From Flexilinea sp. (GTDB taxonomy: Bacteria; Chloroflexota; Anaerolineae; Anaerolineales; Anaerolineaceae): a DNA stretch of 45,539 nt. Position numbers and translations under genes: made by a program. Positions 9,294-18,925 of this stretch are shown in pieces; position 1 is the first letter of the stretch; the number at the start of each line of letters is the position of its first letter. The stretch lies in NCBI GenBank assembly GCA_026645735.1, contig JAPKMT010000026.1:1-45539 (forward strand), given 5' to 3'. A model generated the notes under the pieces. It saw only the letters and a list, made by a program, of their open reading frames with translations, had not been told where the DNA came from and did not search any database.

Positions 9294-9581
9294 GATTTCA
9301 GTCTCCGTTTCTGATTGATTATATGCTTGCGATGGCTGATTGACAATGGATGGATATTAAAAACAGTAATTCGGATTTTGGATTTTTGGAAAAGAGTGAG
9401 GATACTTATTGTTTCTTCTATTTTAAAAGCCCGTCAGTCGTTCGATAATCTGTTTAATAATTGAAATTTTTAAAAAAATATATATGATAAATAACATCAG
9501 TACTTATTTCCACTTCCTTTCTGTAATCAAACGATCCATTTTATGGAACCTTCTAGCAATGAATAAAAACGGATTTCTGCA

Positions 9582-10769
9582 ATGAAAAAGAAAATTTTCC
9601 TACTCATTTTACTCTTGGCGGTGGTTATCTCCACACAAGCTTCAGGACAGACTGAACTGCCTGATACGAAATCATCTGTCAGCAAAGCATTGGTATCAGG
9701 CTCTCCAAATAAAGCAGCCATACAAATACGAAATCAAACATTGGATTGGTTACAGGATGAAACAGATGATTCGGATGACATTGAATATGCTTTTTTTGGA
9801 GATATTGGCATCTTCTATGTCTATACAGAAGGAGTAGTTACATCACTATATCATTTGTATGGAACAGTCTTGGATCATTTTGTGGATATTTATCTTACAA
9901 ATACCGGGACGGAACCGGTCACCCTGTATGTAGAAAGTGAGATCTCAGGATACAGTACACCTGTTTCAGATACAGTTGTGATCTATCCGAAAGAAAAAAT
10001 CGAAATTCATCAAAACCCTCGTCTAAATACGGATGCCATCGATCAATTAAACTCCCAAATGCCCGGATATTTTACCATCAGCTTTACTGCACTTAATGAG
10101 GGAGAAGATGACCTGCTCTTAAAAGAGAGCAAAGAAATCCTGATTTATTCGAGACGGGATGTTGTTTGGGTGGAAGGATTTGAATGGAAAGGAATTAAAG
10201 AACTGTATGCAGCATGGGTAGAACCCAATGATCCCGCAGTCGAAGAATTAATTCGCAAGGCGGCGAATTATACAGAATCTGGCATTATCACCAACGGATA
10301 TGGCGGGATTATCAATGACGAAGATGGAAGCGTCTGGGACCGTCTGCAGGCAATCTGGAAAGCTGAAGAAGAATATCACCTGACATATATCAGTACGATG
10401 AAAGCATTCAGCCCCGATACAAGACAAAGAGCCCGCACTCCCTATGAAGTCTTGACACAATCCAGTGGGAATTGTATTGAATTGGCAATCCTTTTTGCTT
10501 CCGTCGCAGAAGCGCTGAAATTAGAAACTGCGCTTATTTTTGTCCCCGGTCATGCCTATGTAGCGATCCGAACCGATCTGGAAAATGCATTTTACTATTT
10601 TATTGAGACAACTTTAATTGGCAGGGCTGATTTTTCTGAAGCTGCCGCAAAAGGAAATGAAAACTGGAAAGAACATCGACCTTACGTAGACGCTGAAGTC
10701 TCCGGTTATGGATGGGTTAATATTTATGAAGCTCGTGAAAAAGGGATTTTACCGATGCCATGGAGATAA
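9582..10769 (+). CDS. Secreted transglutaminase-like protein, copy 1
   Basis: The 395-residue product starts with a signal peptide (MKKKIFLLILLLAVV, likely cut after about residue 20). The C-terminal part holds a transglutaminase/protease-like core: C298 in SSGNCIELA, H324 in PGHAYVAI, and an acidic residue at E342 in FIETTLIG. The middle region (about 60-190) looks beta-rich (DIYLTNTGTEPVTLYVESEI) and could be an Ig-like domain. Such domains act as cysteine peptidases, cross-linkers or inactive binding modules. A close paralogue follows 61 bp downstream; both end with VNIYEAREKGILPMPWR. The pair looks like a recent tandem duplication. Target protein or glycan is unknown. Confidence 0.75.
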   Translation: MKKKIFLLILLLAVVISTQASGQTELPDTKSSVSKALVSGSPNKAAIQIRNQTLDWLQDETDDSDDIEYAFFGDIGIFYVYTEGVVTSLYHLYGTVLDHFVDIYLTNTGTEPVTLYVESEISGYSTPVSDTVVIYPKEKIEIHQNPRLNTDAIDQLNSQMPGYFTISFTALNEGEDDLLLKESKEILIYSRRDVVWVEGFEWKGIKELYAAWVEPNDPAVEELIRKAANYTESGIITNGYGGIINDEDGSVWDRLQAIWKAEEEYHLTYISTMKAFSPDTRQRARTPYEVLTQSSGNCIELAILFASVAEALKLETALIFVPGHAYVAIRTDLENAFYYFIETTLIGRADFSEAAAKGNENWKEHRPYVDAEVSGYGWVNIYEAREKGILPMPWR

Positions 10770-10830
10770 TCTCAGAAGCTCATTCAGATGAAAATGAATA
10801 TATTTTTTATTCAATAAACAGGAACATTCT

Positions 10831-12012
10831 ATGAAAAGATTTCAATTATTACAAATGATGATGATTATAATGCTGATTTGTACAATTGATGTTTCAGCAC
10901 AATCATTGCTTTTCCAATCAGAACCAAAACAACGATCCGATTCTTTCAATTACCAGAATGATATGTTTCATGAAAAATCTTTGGACACATCTATCGCTGC
11001 AACTGCTGCAGATTCGGATATTGATTATTACTTTGTTGGAGACATCGGAGTTTACTACGTATATAAAGATGGATTAATAACCTCGTTGTATCACCTGTAC
11101 GGAAATGTTTTGTCGAATTTTATTGATGTTTATCTGACTAACCGAGGTACTGAAGCGGTAACCATTCTGGTAGAAACCGAAATTCTCAATTACAGCGGCT
11201 CCGTTTTTGATACCGTTATAATCGAGCCAAACGAAGAAGTTGAGGTTCATCAGAATCCGAGATTAATTCCTGAATCCGTCAACAAATTGAATTCCCAGCA
11301 GCCTGGATTATTAAGTTTTTGCATTACACAGCTTAAGGATGGCGAAGATGACATTCTGGTTCGAAAAACCCAGGAAATTCTCCTGTATTCACGGCGTGAC
11401 GTTGTCTGGGGAGTCGATAATTTCGATTACCACCAGTCCATGGAGCTATATGCAGCCTATGTTACACCCAATGATCCTGCAGTTGAAGAATTAATTCGCA
11501 GAGCTGCAAATTACACTGATACCGGCATCATTACCAGTGGATATGGCAGCAGCATTAATGATGAAGATGGCAGCGTCTTAGATCGTCTGCAGGCAATTTG
11601 GCAGGCTGAAGAGGAATACGATCTGATCTATGTCAGTACGATGTTAGCATTTAGTCCTGGTACAGCGCAAAGAATGCGCACTCCGTATGAAGTGTTGGAG
11701 CAATCCAGTGGGAATTGTATTGAACTGGCAGCCCTGTATGCTTCAGCCGCAGAAGCGTTAGATTTGGAAGCAGCGATTATTTTTATACCAGGTCACGCGT
11801 ATCTGGCTGTGCGCACTGATCAGGAAAACGCCATGTATTACTTCATTGAAACAACACTGATCGGCAGAACGGATTTTTCAGAGGCATTGACAGAGGGAGA
11901 AGCGAATTGGGATGAGGATCGCCCGCAAGTCGACGCAAGAGTAGACGGATACGACTGGGTAAATATCTATGAAGCGCGCGAAAAAGGTATCCTGCCAATG
12001 CCATGGAGATAG
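10831..12012 (+). CDS. Secreted transglutaminase-like protein, copy 2
   Basis: The 393-residue paralogue of the preceding gene has its own signal peptide (MKRFQLLQMMMIIMLICTI, with SA near residue 23). The catalytic set is preserved: C296 in SSGNCIELA, H322 in PGHAYLAV, and the FIETTLIG acidic segment. Differences cluster in the first 60 residues after the signal and in surface positions, while the C-terminal 17 residues are the same as in copy 1. Retention of the triad in both copies suggests both are functional. Copy 1 is probably transcribed with it. No lipobox Cys is seen, so release or weak association with the envelope is expected. Confidence 0.75.
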   Translation: MKRFQLLQMMMIIMLICTIDVSAQSLLFQSEPKQRSDSFNYQNDMFHEKSLDTSIAATAADSDIDYYFVGDIGVYYVYKDGLITSLYHLYGNVLSNFIDVYLTNRGTEAVTILVETEILNYSGSVFDTVIIEPNEEVEVHQNPRLIPESVNKLNSQQPGLLSFCITQLKDGEDDILVRKTQEILLYSRRDVVWGVDNFDYHQSMELYAAYVTPNDPAVEELIRRAANYTDTGIITSGYGSSINDEDGSVLDRLQAIWQAEEEYDLIYVSTMLAFSPGTAQRMRTPYEVLEQSSGNCIELAALYASAAEALDLEAAIIFIPGHAYLAVRTDQENAMYYFIETTLIGRTDFSEALTEGEANWDEDRPQVDARVDGYDWVNIYEAREKGILPMPWR

Positions 12013-12402
12013 TTGCTCTCCGATTTTTTGATAGCCTATCATGAATTTAAATAAAAATCAGATGACATTACCTTGATAATTTGATGGCAGAACGATAATC
12101 ACGCAATGTCAAATTCCTGCGAAAAAGTAGTGAATAGAATCCTTTACCAAACAAAAAACAAATACCAGTCAAGTCATCTTAAGAAAGGGTGATCATTAAA
12201 AAAGATTACTTCCCTTTTGAAACCATCCACACACCATCAAGGAATCCTCTTCCTATTCAGCGGTTCGAAATTTAAAAAAAATAATTGCTGAGTCGCTGAT
12301 GGATAGCGGGATAGCCGTGTATAATGAAGAAACTGTGTTTTAACAGCTTCTTTTTTTTATTCGATTGGCGGATGTAAATAATTTCAAGAGAGGGCTACTA
12401 CC
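12013..12402. other. Intergenic region of 390 bp; no gene seen
   Basis: There is no good open frame. A degenerate match to the repeat termini lies at 12259-12292 (CAGCGGTTCGAAATT, then TAATTGCTGA). TATAAT occurs at 12320-12325 without a good -35 at the right distance. A terminator-like stem follows at 12326-12358. Confidence 0.4.
12326..12358 (+). terminator. Candidate intrinsic terminator upstream of the M1-type peptidase gene
   Basis: AAGAA-A-CTGT pairs with ACAG-C-TTCTT around a short T-rich loop, with one A/C mismatch, and runs into eight T residues. It could end the transglutaminase transcript. If the TATAAT at 12320 is a promoter it would act as an attenuator instead. Confidence 0.4.
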
Positions 12403-14205
12403 ATGGAGAAAAGAATATTTGACACGATTTTGTACATCACAATAATACTGCTCTATCCATTTTATTCGTTCATTAATGTTAGCGCGTATACAAATGATGG
12501 TTCGTGTACTCCTGATTCTTTTTTTCCGGAATCCGGGAATTGCGGGTACGAAATTGAACATTATGACATTTCATTTGACTGGAATGACCAGACCAACATC
12601 CTGACCGGAGATGTTCTGTTGAGGATTAATTTGTTGCAAGATTTAGACGAACTACCGCTCGATTTCAGCAGTCATTTCAGCATTCAAGAAATCAGCGCCG
12701 ATGGGATATTGTCATCTTTTTCTCAAGATGAGGACAAATTACGGATCCATGGACCTTTTTCTTCCAGCCGATCTACTCTGATTAGAATTCAATATTCTGG
12801 TCTGGCAGAAGAAAACTTTATACTAATCTCCTCGCCATCTTCAAAAGTTGAAAAAGATCACAAACCTTTCTGCATCATCAGTGAGCCAAATTTCGCTGCT
12901 GACTGGTTCCCATGCAACAATTTCCTGAAAGATAAGGCAACTTTCACAACAAAAATCACCATTCCTGCCCGATATGCAGCAGCAAGCAACGGCCGTCTGA
13001 AGAGCATACTCCTGCCGGACGGACAATTGATGATCCCTGAAAAAGATTTTCAATTTTCGACAAATGATCAAGCAAAAGGGAAAACGACATATACTTACGA
13101 GGTCAGTGAACCAATGGCAGCGTATCTCCATACAGTTTGCATCGATTCGTTTGATGTGGAACAAATGACAACCAGCGATGGCATTGTTCAGTTAGATTTT
13201 CTGCAAAAAGATTTAAAAGCCTACAAAGAATTTAAAAAATGGGCAGCTCTCTCTTCTGATATGATCGCCTGTTTTGAGCCAATACTCGGTGAATATCCTT
13301 TTAAGGACGCAGGAAGCATAGTCGTCAATAAAGAAATCGGAGGGGCATTAGAGAACCAGACACGTTCTGTCTATGGTGTAGAAATGAGCTATGCGGGAGA
13401 AATCGGCTACGCGCATGAAATAGCCCATCAATGGATAGGAGATCTGGTCGGCATTTCTGATTGGAGTGATCTATGGATCAAAGAAGGTTTTGCTACCTAT
13501 GCTGAAGCATTATGGTTTCGCTGCACAGGCAGACAAGAAGATTACGAACAGATGCTGCAGGACAACTATACGATCATCGCGAATTCCGGTATTCATATCT
13601 ATGATGCGGATGCATACGCCAGGCATTTTCAGACAGAAATTGGATCCTCCGAAATTATTTTCAAAGATTCAAATTCCATTGCTGAAGGACTGGAGTTGAT
13701 CTGCAATCAGAAACCGGATGAGGAAGTGCAGCATATCATCGAGACTTCTCTCATGAAAAATCCTCTCACCGAAAACGATTTCTGGGAGCTCGTTCCTCAG
13801 ACCTGCAGAACAATTAAAATGGATCCTACCAAACGAAAAGACATCCAGAGTTTCCTTGGCATTCAATTCGAAGACGATCAAATGAAAACCGAATTGATTG
13901 GTCCAAAATCCATTAACCACGAATATGAAAACATGTATGGGCCGCAAGCGTATATGGGTGGATCTTTAGTATTTCAGGCATTAAATCAAGAATTAGGAGA
14001 TGATTTATTCCAAAAAGCGATGCAGACAATCGTTCAAGAATATGCAAATAAGGTGATGAACACAGAAGATTTCATTCGCGTTTTCAGCGAGACTGCCGGT
14101 TATGATCTGAGCGATCTGATTCACCAATGGCTGCTATATGAAGTTGTTCCGGATATGCCCGGTTCCAGTACATATGCAGAGGTTCTGAAAATTCTGGATC
14201 AATAA
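12403..14205 (+). CDS. Secreted M1-family (gluzincin) metallopeptidase
   Basis: The 600-residue product has an N-terminal hydrophobic signal (residues about 8-28). An M1-like N-terminal beta domain follows (CGYEIEHYDISFDWND, which resembles the YxxxLD opening). GGALENQ (about residue 314) stands in for the GxMEN exopeptidase motif. The zinc site is complete: H338-E-I-A-H342 with E361 in IKEGFATYAE. M1 enzymes usually trim N-terminal residues; the altered GAMEN leaves exact specificity open. The C-terminal region (about 480-600) carries YMGGSLVFQALNQELGDD and is helical. A GAGAGGG ribosome site lies about 9 nt before the ATG. Together with the transglutaminase pair it suggests extracellular protein processing. 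Confidence 0.85.
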   Translation: MEKRIFDTILYITIILLYPFYSFINVSAYTNDGSCTPDSFFPESGNCGYEIEHYDISFDWNDQTNILTGDVLLRINLLQDLDELPLDFSSHFSIQEISADGILSSFSQDEDKLRIHGPFSSSRSTLIRIQYSGLAEENFILISSPSSKVEKDHKPFCIISEPNFAADWFPCNNFLKDKATFTTKITIPARYAAASNGRLKSILLPDGQLMIPEKDFQFSTNDQAKGKTTYTYEVSEPMAAYLHTVCIDSFDVEQMTTSDGIVQLDFLQKDLKAYKEFKKWAALSSDMIACFEPILGEYPFKDAGSIVVNKEIGGALENQTRSVYGVEMSYAGEIGYAHEIAHQWIGDLVGISDWSDLWIKEGFATYAEALWFRCTGRQEDYEQMLQDNYTIIANSGIHIYDADAYARHFQTEIGSSEIIFKDSNSIAEGLELICNQKPDEEVQHIIETSLMKNPLTENDFWELVPQTCRTIKMDPTKRKDIQSFLGIQFEDDQMKTELIGPKSINHEYENMYGPQAYMGGSLVFQALNQELGDDLFQKAMQTIVQEYANKVMNTEDFIRVFSETAGYDLSDLIHQWLLYEVVPDMPGSSTYAEVLKILDQ

Positions 14206-14239
14206 TTTTTACCGATCAACCTGGTTTGTAAAATATCAG

Positions 14240-15763
14240 TTAATCCAGCCGTTTAGGACGGTATTGTAATGCCTCAGCAACACATTCTGATCGGATTTCA
14301 GAATAATGATTCAGATCAGCGATCGTCCGCGAAAGTTTCAGCAATCGATGATAAACGCGAGCTGAAAACTGAAAACGATCCATTGCCGCTCGCATGAAGC
14401 GGTCTCCATCAACATCCAGTTTACAAAATTTACGAATTTCTGCCGGTCGCATCTCCGAATTGCAGGTTACTGCGGCATTTTCTGCAAAGCGCTGCCTCTG
14501 GATCTCGCGGGCGATTTCCACTCTTTCCCGAATCATTGCGGATGATTCGCCAATCTGGACGGAACTTAATTTTTGAAAATCGACTCTTGGCACCTCGAGA
14601 TGAATATCAATTCGATCCATCAATGGTCCGGAAATTCGTTTTTGATACCGCGTAATCATCATCTCTGAACAAGTACAGGCTCTGCCAGAGTCGCCGTAAT
14701 TTCCGCAAGGGCATGGATTCATGGCTGCAACCAGCATGAAATTTGCAGGAAAACATACCGATCCGGAGGCTCTGGAAATCGTTACTACTTTATCTTCCAG
14801 TGGCTGCCGTAATACCTCCAACACGCGCTGACCAAATTCCGGGAATTCATCCAGAAAAAGGACACCGCGATGTGCCATAGAGATCTCCCCAGGATGCGGA
14901 TGATTTCCCCCGCCCACCAAACCGACATTACTGATGGTATGATGCGGGGATCGAAATGGACGGCTCTGAATCAGGGGCATATCGGACGGCAATTGATCGG
15001 CAACTGAGTAAATTCTGGTTACATCCAGCGCCTCATCAATACTCAGTGTTGGCAGGATGGAAGGGAGAGCACGGGCCATCAGCGTTTTTCCCGTTCCGGG
15101 AGGACCAATCATCAACACATTATGAGAACCGGCTGCGGCCAACTCCAATCCGCGTTTGACATGTTCCTGACCTTTGATTTCACTGAAATCGGTCAGTACC
15201 TCCGGAATTGTCTGCGTAATTTTCAACGATTCCTGCAGCTTGATCTGGTTCAAACCGGATAAATGTTGATATAAAGACACCAGTGTACTTACCGGATATA
15301 CTTCAATATCAGGGATCAGCGCCGCCTCCTTTGCATCAACAGCCGGGACAAAAACACGTTTGAAACGAGCCTCTTTTGCGCATGCAGTAATCGGAAGAAT
15401 CCCGCGAACATGCCGGACAGAACCATCCAAAGACAGTTCCCCAATGATCAAACTGTCTTTCATGGAATCAGAAGGAATCACACCGCTTGCCAGCAGAATT
15501 CCGACAGCAATTGGAAGATCAAAAGAGGGTCCCTCCTTTCGTAATTCTGCCGGTGCGAGGTTGATCGTAATCTTCTTGCGCGGGTACTCAAGCTCAGAAT
15601 TTCGGATGGCAGCGCGAACACGTTCTTTGCTTTCCTGAACAGCGATATCAGGCAGCCCTACAATCACCGTATACGGCATTGAGTGATAAGAAGCGTCCAC
15701 CTCCACTTCAATAATCGTTCCATTCAAATCGGCGACTGCACAAGAATATATTTTTGCAAGCAT
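14240..15763 (-). CDS. comM: YifB/ComM-family Mg-chelatase-like AAA+ ATPase
   Basis: The 507-residue product is full length for the family. The N-terminal Lon-protease-like domain has MPYTVIVGLPDIAVQESKER and RKKITINLAPAELRKEGPSF. The AAA+ module shows Walker A GPPGTGKT, Walker B GVLFLDEFPEF, and a Cys-rich loop (MNPCPCGNYGDSGRACTCS). The C-terminal Mg_chelatase_C segment ends the protein. ComM is known as a hexameric helicase that promotes branch migration during natural transformation; orthologues occur broadly. It is convergent with the M1 peptidase gene, with only 34 bp between stops. AAAGGA lies just upstream of the ATG. Confidence 0.92.
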   Translation of the reverse strand: MLAKIYSCAVADLNGTIIEVEVDASYHSMPYTVIVGLPDIAVQESKERVRAAIRNSELEYPRKKITINLAPAELRKEGPSFDLPIAVGILLASGVIPSDSMKDSLIIGELSLDGSVRHVRGILPITACAKEARFKRVFVPAVDAKEAALIPDIEVYPVSTLVSLYQHLSGLNQIKLQESLKITQTIPEVLTDFSEIKGQEHVKRGLELAAAGSHNVLMIGPPGTGKTLMARALPSILPTLSIDEALDVTRIYSVADQLPSDMPLIQSRPFRSPHHTISNVGLVGGGNHPHPGEISMAHRGVLFLDEFPEFGQRVLEVLRQPLEDKVVTISRASGSVCFPANFMLVAAMNPCPCGNYGDSGRACTCSEMMITRYQKRISGPLMDRIDIHLEVPRVDFQKLSSVQIGESSAMIRERVEIAREIQRQRFAENAAVTCNSEMRPAEIRKFCKLDVDGDRFMRAAMDRFQFSARVYHRLLKLSRTIADLNHYSEIRSECVAEALQYRPKRLD

Positions 15764-16111
15764 TGTTTATTCCTTTTATATTATTTTTATAATATTCTTC
15801 AATATGATTATAAATCGATCTTACTGGCAAAACCTGTAATTCGTCATAGCAATATTTTCACAATAATTCCCCTTACTGGAATAATCAAAACAGTCTGCTA
15901 TCAAATATTTTCGTTTTTAGTTGGAAAAATTCAGCACATAAAAAAATGTATTTCCAAAAATATGACGTTCATCATATTGGTTCCTTTTTTTTGATGTGAT
16001 AATATGTTATCGATACCGTGAACGATAACAATGCGGCAAAATAATTTTCCAGGATCTGCTTTTGACTGGAAAAGAAATAGTTACTTTTTTTTATAGCGAA
16101 AGGATCTATCA
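15764..16111. other. Divergent control region between comM and chvE
   Basis: This 348-bp AT-rich stretch holds no gene. A TATAAT on the reverse strand at 15807-15812 could serve comM, though no good -35 pairs with it. For chvE the best hexamers are TTGGTT (15978-15983) and TAATAT (16000-16005) with 16 bp between. The LacI-type operator at 16005-16030 overlaps the end of that -10, as expected for repression by blocking polymerase. Confidence 0.45.
16005..16030. promoter_or_regulatory. LacI-type operator candidate upstream of chvE
   Basis: TGTTATCG and CGATAACA form a perfect inverted repeat separated by 10 bp. The same 26-bp pattern, 21 of 26 positions by direct comparison, lies upstream of the LacI-family gene at 21351-21376 in inverse orientation. 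It sits about 80 bp before chvE. Confidence 0.7.
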
Positions 16112-17176
16112 ATGAAGAGAAGTATTATTGCAGTAGTTTTAGTTTTGTCCATCCTTTTGGGCGCCTTTATTTCCGTTTCTGCAGCTGATCAGAAACTGAT
16201 CGGCATTTCCATGCCGACAAAATCATCAGAACGCTGGATTAAAGACGGCGAAACCATGGCGAAAGTCTTCGAAGAATTGGGTTACAAAGCCGATTTACAA
16301 TTTGCCGAAGATGATATTCCAAACCAGGTTGCTCAAATCGAAAATATGGTAGCCAAAGGTGCAAATGTGCTTGTCATCGCTGCAATCGACGGCTCCACAC
16401 TTTCCGATGTATTGGCAAAAGCGAAAGAAGCAGGCGTGCTGGTTGTTGCATATGACCGCCTCATCTCCAAGACCGCTGATGTCGATTTCTATGCAACTTT
16501 CGATAACTTCGGAGTTGGTGTTATCATGGGTCAACAGATCGAAGAAGGTTTGGATCTGAAGAACCAGGCTGGCCCGTTCAATATCGAATTATTTGCCGGT
16601 TCACCGGATGATACAAATTCAGCCTATTTCTACAACGGCGCAATGTCGATTTTGCAACCTTACATCGATTCCGGAAAACTGGTTGTACAAAGCGGCCAGA
16701 TGGGACTGGAAACCTGCGGTATTCTGCGCTGGGATGGTGCTGTTGCCCAGGCTCGAATGGATAACCTGTTGAGCGCATATTATACGGACAAACGTGTAGA
16801 TGCAGTACTTGCTCCGTACGATGGTCTCTCCCGCGGTATTATTTCCTCACTGCGCGGTGTTGGGTATGGCACAGCTGATCAGCCTTGGCCGGTTGTAATT
16901 GGACAGGATGCTGAAGTTGCTTCCGTAAAAATGATCATCTTAGGCGAACAGCAATACACAGTTTACAAGGATACCCGCGAACTGGCAAAACAGGCAGCGA
17001 CGATGGTTGATGCAGCATTAAACGGCAAGGAAGTTCCTGTCAATGATACAACCACCTATGACAATGGCGTCAAAGTAGTCCCGTCCTACCTTCTGACCCC
17101 ATACAGTATTGATATCAATAACTACAAGGAAAAACTGATCGACAGCGGTTATATCACTGAAGATCAACTGAAATAA
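16112..17176 (+). CDS. chvE: Sugar ABC transporter substrate-binding protein (ChvE type)
   Basis: The 354-residue product has a Sec signal ([20 protein letters not shown], cut near VSA-AD) and then the periplasmic-binding-protein type 1 fold of the ribose/xylose group: [32 protein letters not shown] and [12 protein letters not shown]. It best matches the multiple-monosaccharide binding proteins that partner MmsA/MmsB. Typical ligands in the family are aldoses such as xylose, arabinose, glucose and galactose; which one binds here is not visible. No lipobox Cys follows the signal, so another form of anchoring would be needed if there is no outer membrane. The start is fixed by GAAAGGATC before ATG. 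The importer genes follow after a terminator-like stem. Confidence 0.9.
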   Translation: MKRSIIAVVLVLSILLGAFISVSAADQKLIGISMPTKSSERWIKDGETMAKVFEELGYKADLQFAEDDIPNQVAQIENMVAKGANVLVIAAIDGSTLSDVLAKAKEAGVLVVAYDRLISKTADVDFYATFDNFGVGVIMGQQIEEGLDLKNQAGPFNIELFAGSPDDTNSAYFYNGAMSILQPYIDSGKLVVQSGQMGLETCGILRWDGAVAQARMDNLLSAYYTDKRVDAVLAPYDGLSRGIISSLRGVGYGTADQPWPVVIGQDAEVASVKMIILGEQQYTVYKDTRELAKQAATMVDAALNGKEVPVNDTTTYDNGVKVVPSYLLTPYSIDINNYKEKLIDSGYITEDQLK

Positions 17177-17191
17177 ACTGATTTCTTAAAA

Positions 17192-17230
17192 GAACTGGTG
17201 TGTGGAAATACGCACACCAGTTCATTTTTT
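17192..17230 (+). terminator. Intrinsic terminator/attenuator after chvE
   Basis: GAACTGGTGTG (17192-17202) pairs perfectly with CACACCAGTTC (17213-17223), followed by ATTTTTTTT. Partial readthrough here would give more binding protein than ATPase and permease, a common arrangement in ABC importer operons. Confidence 0.85.
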
Positions 17231-17386
17231 TTATAATTTCGCATTCATATGAAGAAGCCGGCAATTCGAGATTTTGACGACTTATCGGATTGCAGAGAAG
17301 AAGCTGCTGGCGTAGCTTTTATTTTTTAGAACGAGAACAAATCGTGAGCGGGCTTCTTAACAAAAATGAAACAAGGAAAATAGAAT

Positions 17387-18925
17387 ATGTCTGAAGTAAT
17401 CCTGGAAATGCGGAACATCTCAAAGACTTTCCCCGGCGTTAAGGCGCTCGATGATGTGAGTTTTTCTGTTCGGAGAGGCGATATCCACGCATTAGTGGGG
17501 GAAAATGGTGCCGGTAAATCCACCCTGATGAAAGTTTTAAGCGGTGTATATCCTTTTGGCAGTTATGAAGGACAAATCCTTTTCATGGGGGAAGAAAGAC
17601 ATTTTAAAGATATTGCTGACAGTGAATCCGTCGGAATCGCAATCATCCACCAGGAATTAACCCTTGTTCCAATGCTCTCCATTGCAGAAAACATATTCCT
17701 GGGAAATGAACCACGCAAAAACGGAATCGTAAACTGGCATGAAGAAGTACAAAAATCAAAAGAATTTTTGAAGATCGTCGGGCTAAGAGAATCTCCTCAG
17801 ACACTGATTACAGATTTAGGCCTCGGTAAACAACAGCTTGTAGAAATTGCCAAAGCGATTTCCAAAGAAGTAAAATTGTTGATTTTGGATGAACCCACTG
17901 CTTCACTCAATGAAACGGACAGTGAAAAACTTTTAGATTTATTAGTCGAATTCAAAAAACATGGCATGACCTCCATCTTAATTTCTCATAAAATTCAGGA
18001 AATTAAGAAAGTTGCCGACGTAATTACAATTCTTCGCGATGGCGCGACTATCGAAACTCTGGATAAAGGGCGGGATGAAATTACAGAAGCGAGGATCATC
18101 CGGGATATGGTGGGGCGTGACCTGACGCACCGGTTCCCTCCCCGTGAATCGATCATCGGAGATTCGATTTTTGAAGTACGTAATTGGAATGTCTTCCATC
18201 CAACTCACAGCGATCGAAAGGTCTGCAAAGAAGTCAATTTAACCGTCAAAAAAGGTGAGGTGGTCGGAATTGCCGGTTTAATGGGAGCAGGCAGAACCGA
18301 ATTGGCAATGAGCATTTTCGGCCATGCCTATGGGAAACATATCACCGGTCAGGTACTGCTGCATGGCAGGGAAATCGATGTCAGCTCCGTTGAAAAAGCG
18401 GTTAAGAACGGTATCGCTTATGCGACAGAAGACCGCAAATCATTGGGATTGGTTTTAATTCAGGATGTGAAAACCAATGTGACACTGGCTAACCTTGAAA
18501 ATATAAAAGAAGGAATGTTTATCGGATCCCACAAAGAGTTAAATGCTGCAACTTATTACAAAAATAAGCTCAGTATCCGTTGTTCCAACATCATGCAGAA
18601 AGCAGTCAATCTTTCCGGTGGGAACCAGCAAAAAGTGGTCATCAGCAAATGGCTTTTTGCTGATCCTGAAGTTCTCATTCTGGATGAACCCACTCGCGGC
18701 ATCGATGTGGGTGCTAAATTTGAAATCTATACGATTATCAACAAACTTGCCAGCGAAGGGAAGGCAATTATCCTGATTTCATCAGAGCTGCCGGAAATCC
18801 TGGGTGTTTGTGATCGGATTTACATTATGAATGAAGGAAAAATTGTTGGCGAAATGCCCGTGAAGGATGCTTCACAAGAGAAAATCATGGAAAGAATTAT
18901 GTTAACACAGGAGGTTATGGGCTAA
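17387..18925 (+). CDS. mmsA: Multiple monosaccharide ABC transporter, double ATPase subunit
   Basis: The 512-residue protein has two fused ABC domains. Domain 1 has Walker [10 protein letters not shown], a signature region [16 protein letters not shown] and Walker [12 protein letters not shown]. Domain 2 has a degenerate Walker A ([10 protein letters not shown]), a canonical signature [14 protein letters not shown] and Walker [15 protein letters not shown]. This asymmetric pattern is typical of the RbsA/XylG/GguA group, where ATP hydrolysis powers sugar uptake through the permease. The stop TAA overlaps the permease start (TAATG), so the two are translationally coupled. The start ATG at 17387 has AAGGAAA upstream. 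Confidence 0.92.
   Translation: MSEVILEMRNISKTFPGVKALDDVSFSVRRGDIHALVGENGAGKSTLMKVLSGVYPFGSYEGQILFMGEERHFKDIADSESVGIAIIHQELTLVPMLSIAENIFLGNEPRKNGIVNWHEEVQKSKEFLKIVGLRESPQTLITDLGLGKQQLVEIAKAISKEVKLLILDEPTASLNETDSEKLLDLLVEFKKHGMTSILISHKIQEIKKVADVITILRDGATIETLDKGRDEITEARIIRDMVGRDLTHRFPPRESIIGDSIFEVRNWNVFHPTHSDRKVCKEVNLTVKKGEVVGIAGLMGAGRTELAMSIFGHAYGKHITGQVLLHGREIDVSSVEKAVKNGIAYATEDRKSLGLVLIQDVKTNVTLANLENIKEGMFIGSHKELNAATYYKNKLSIRCSNIMQKAVNLSGGNQQKVVISKWLFADPEVLILDEPTRGIDVGAKFEIYTIINKLASEGKAIILISSELPEILGVCDRIYIMNEGKIVGEMPVKDASQEKIMERIMLTQEVMG

Noticed and set aside
9426-9438. 13-bp AAAGCCCGTCAGT shared with 21787-21799, both upstream of genes
   Set aside because: Several identical 13-mers are expected by chance in 45 kb, and no structure or common spacing to the genes was found.
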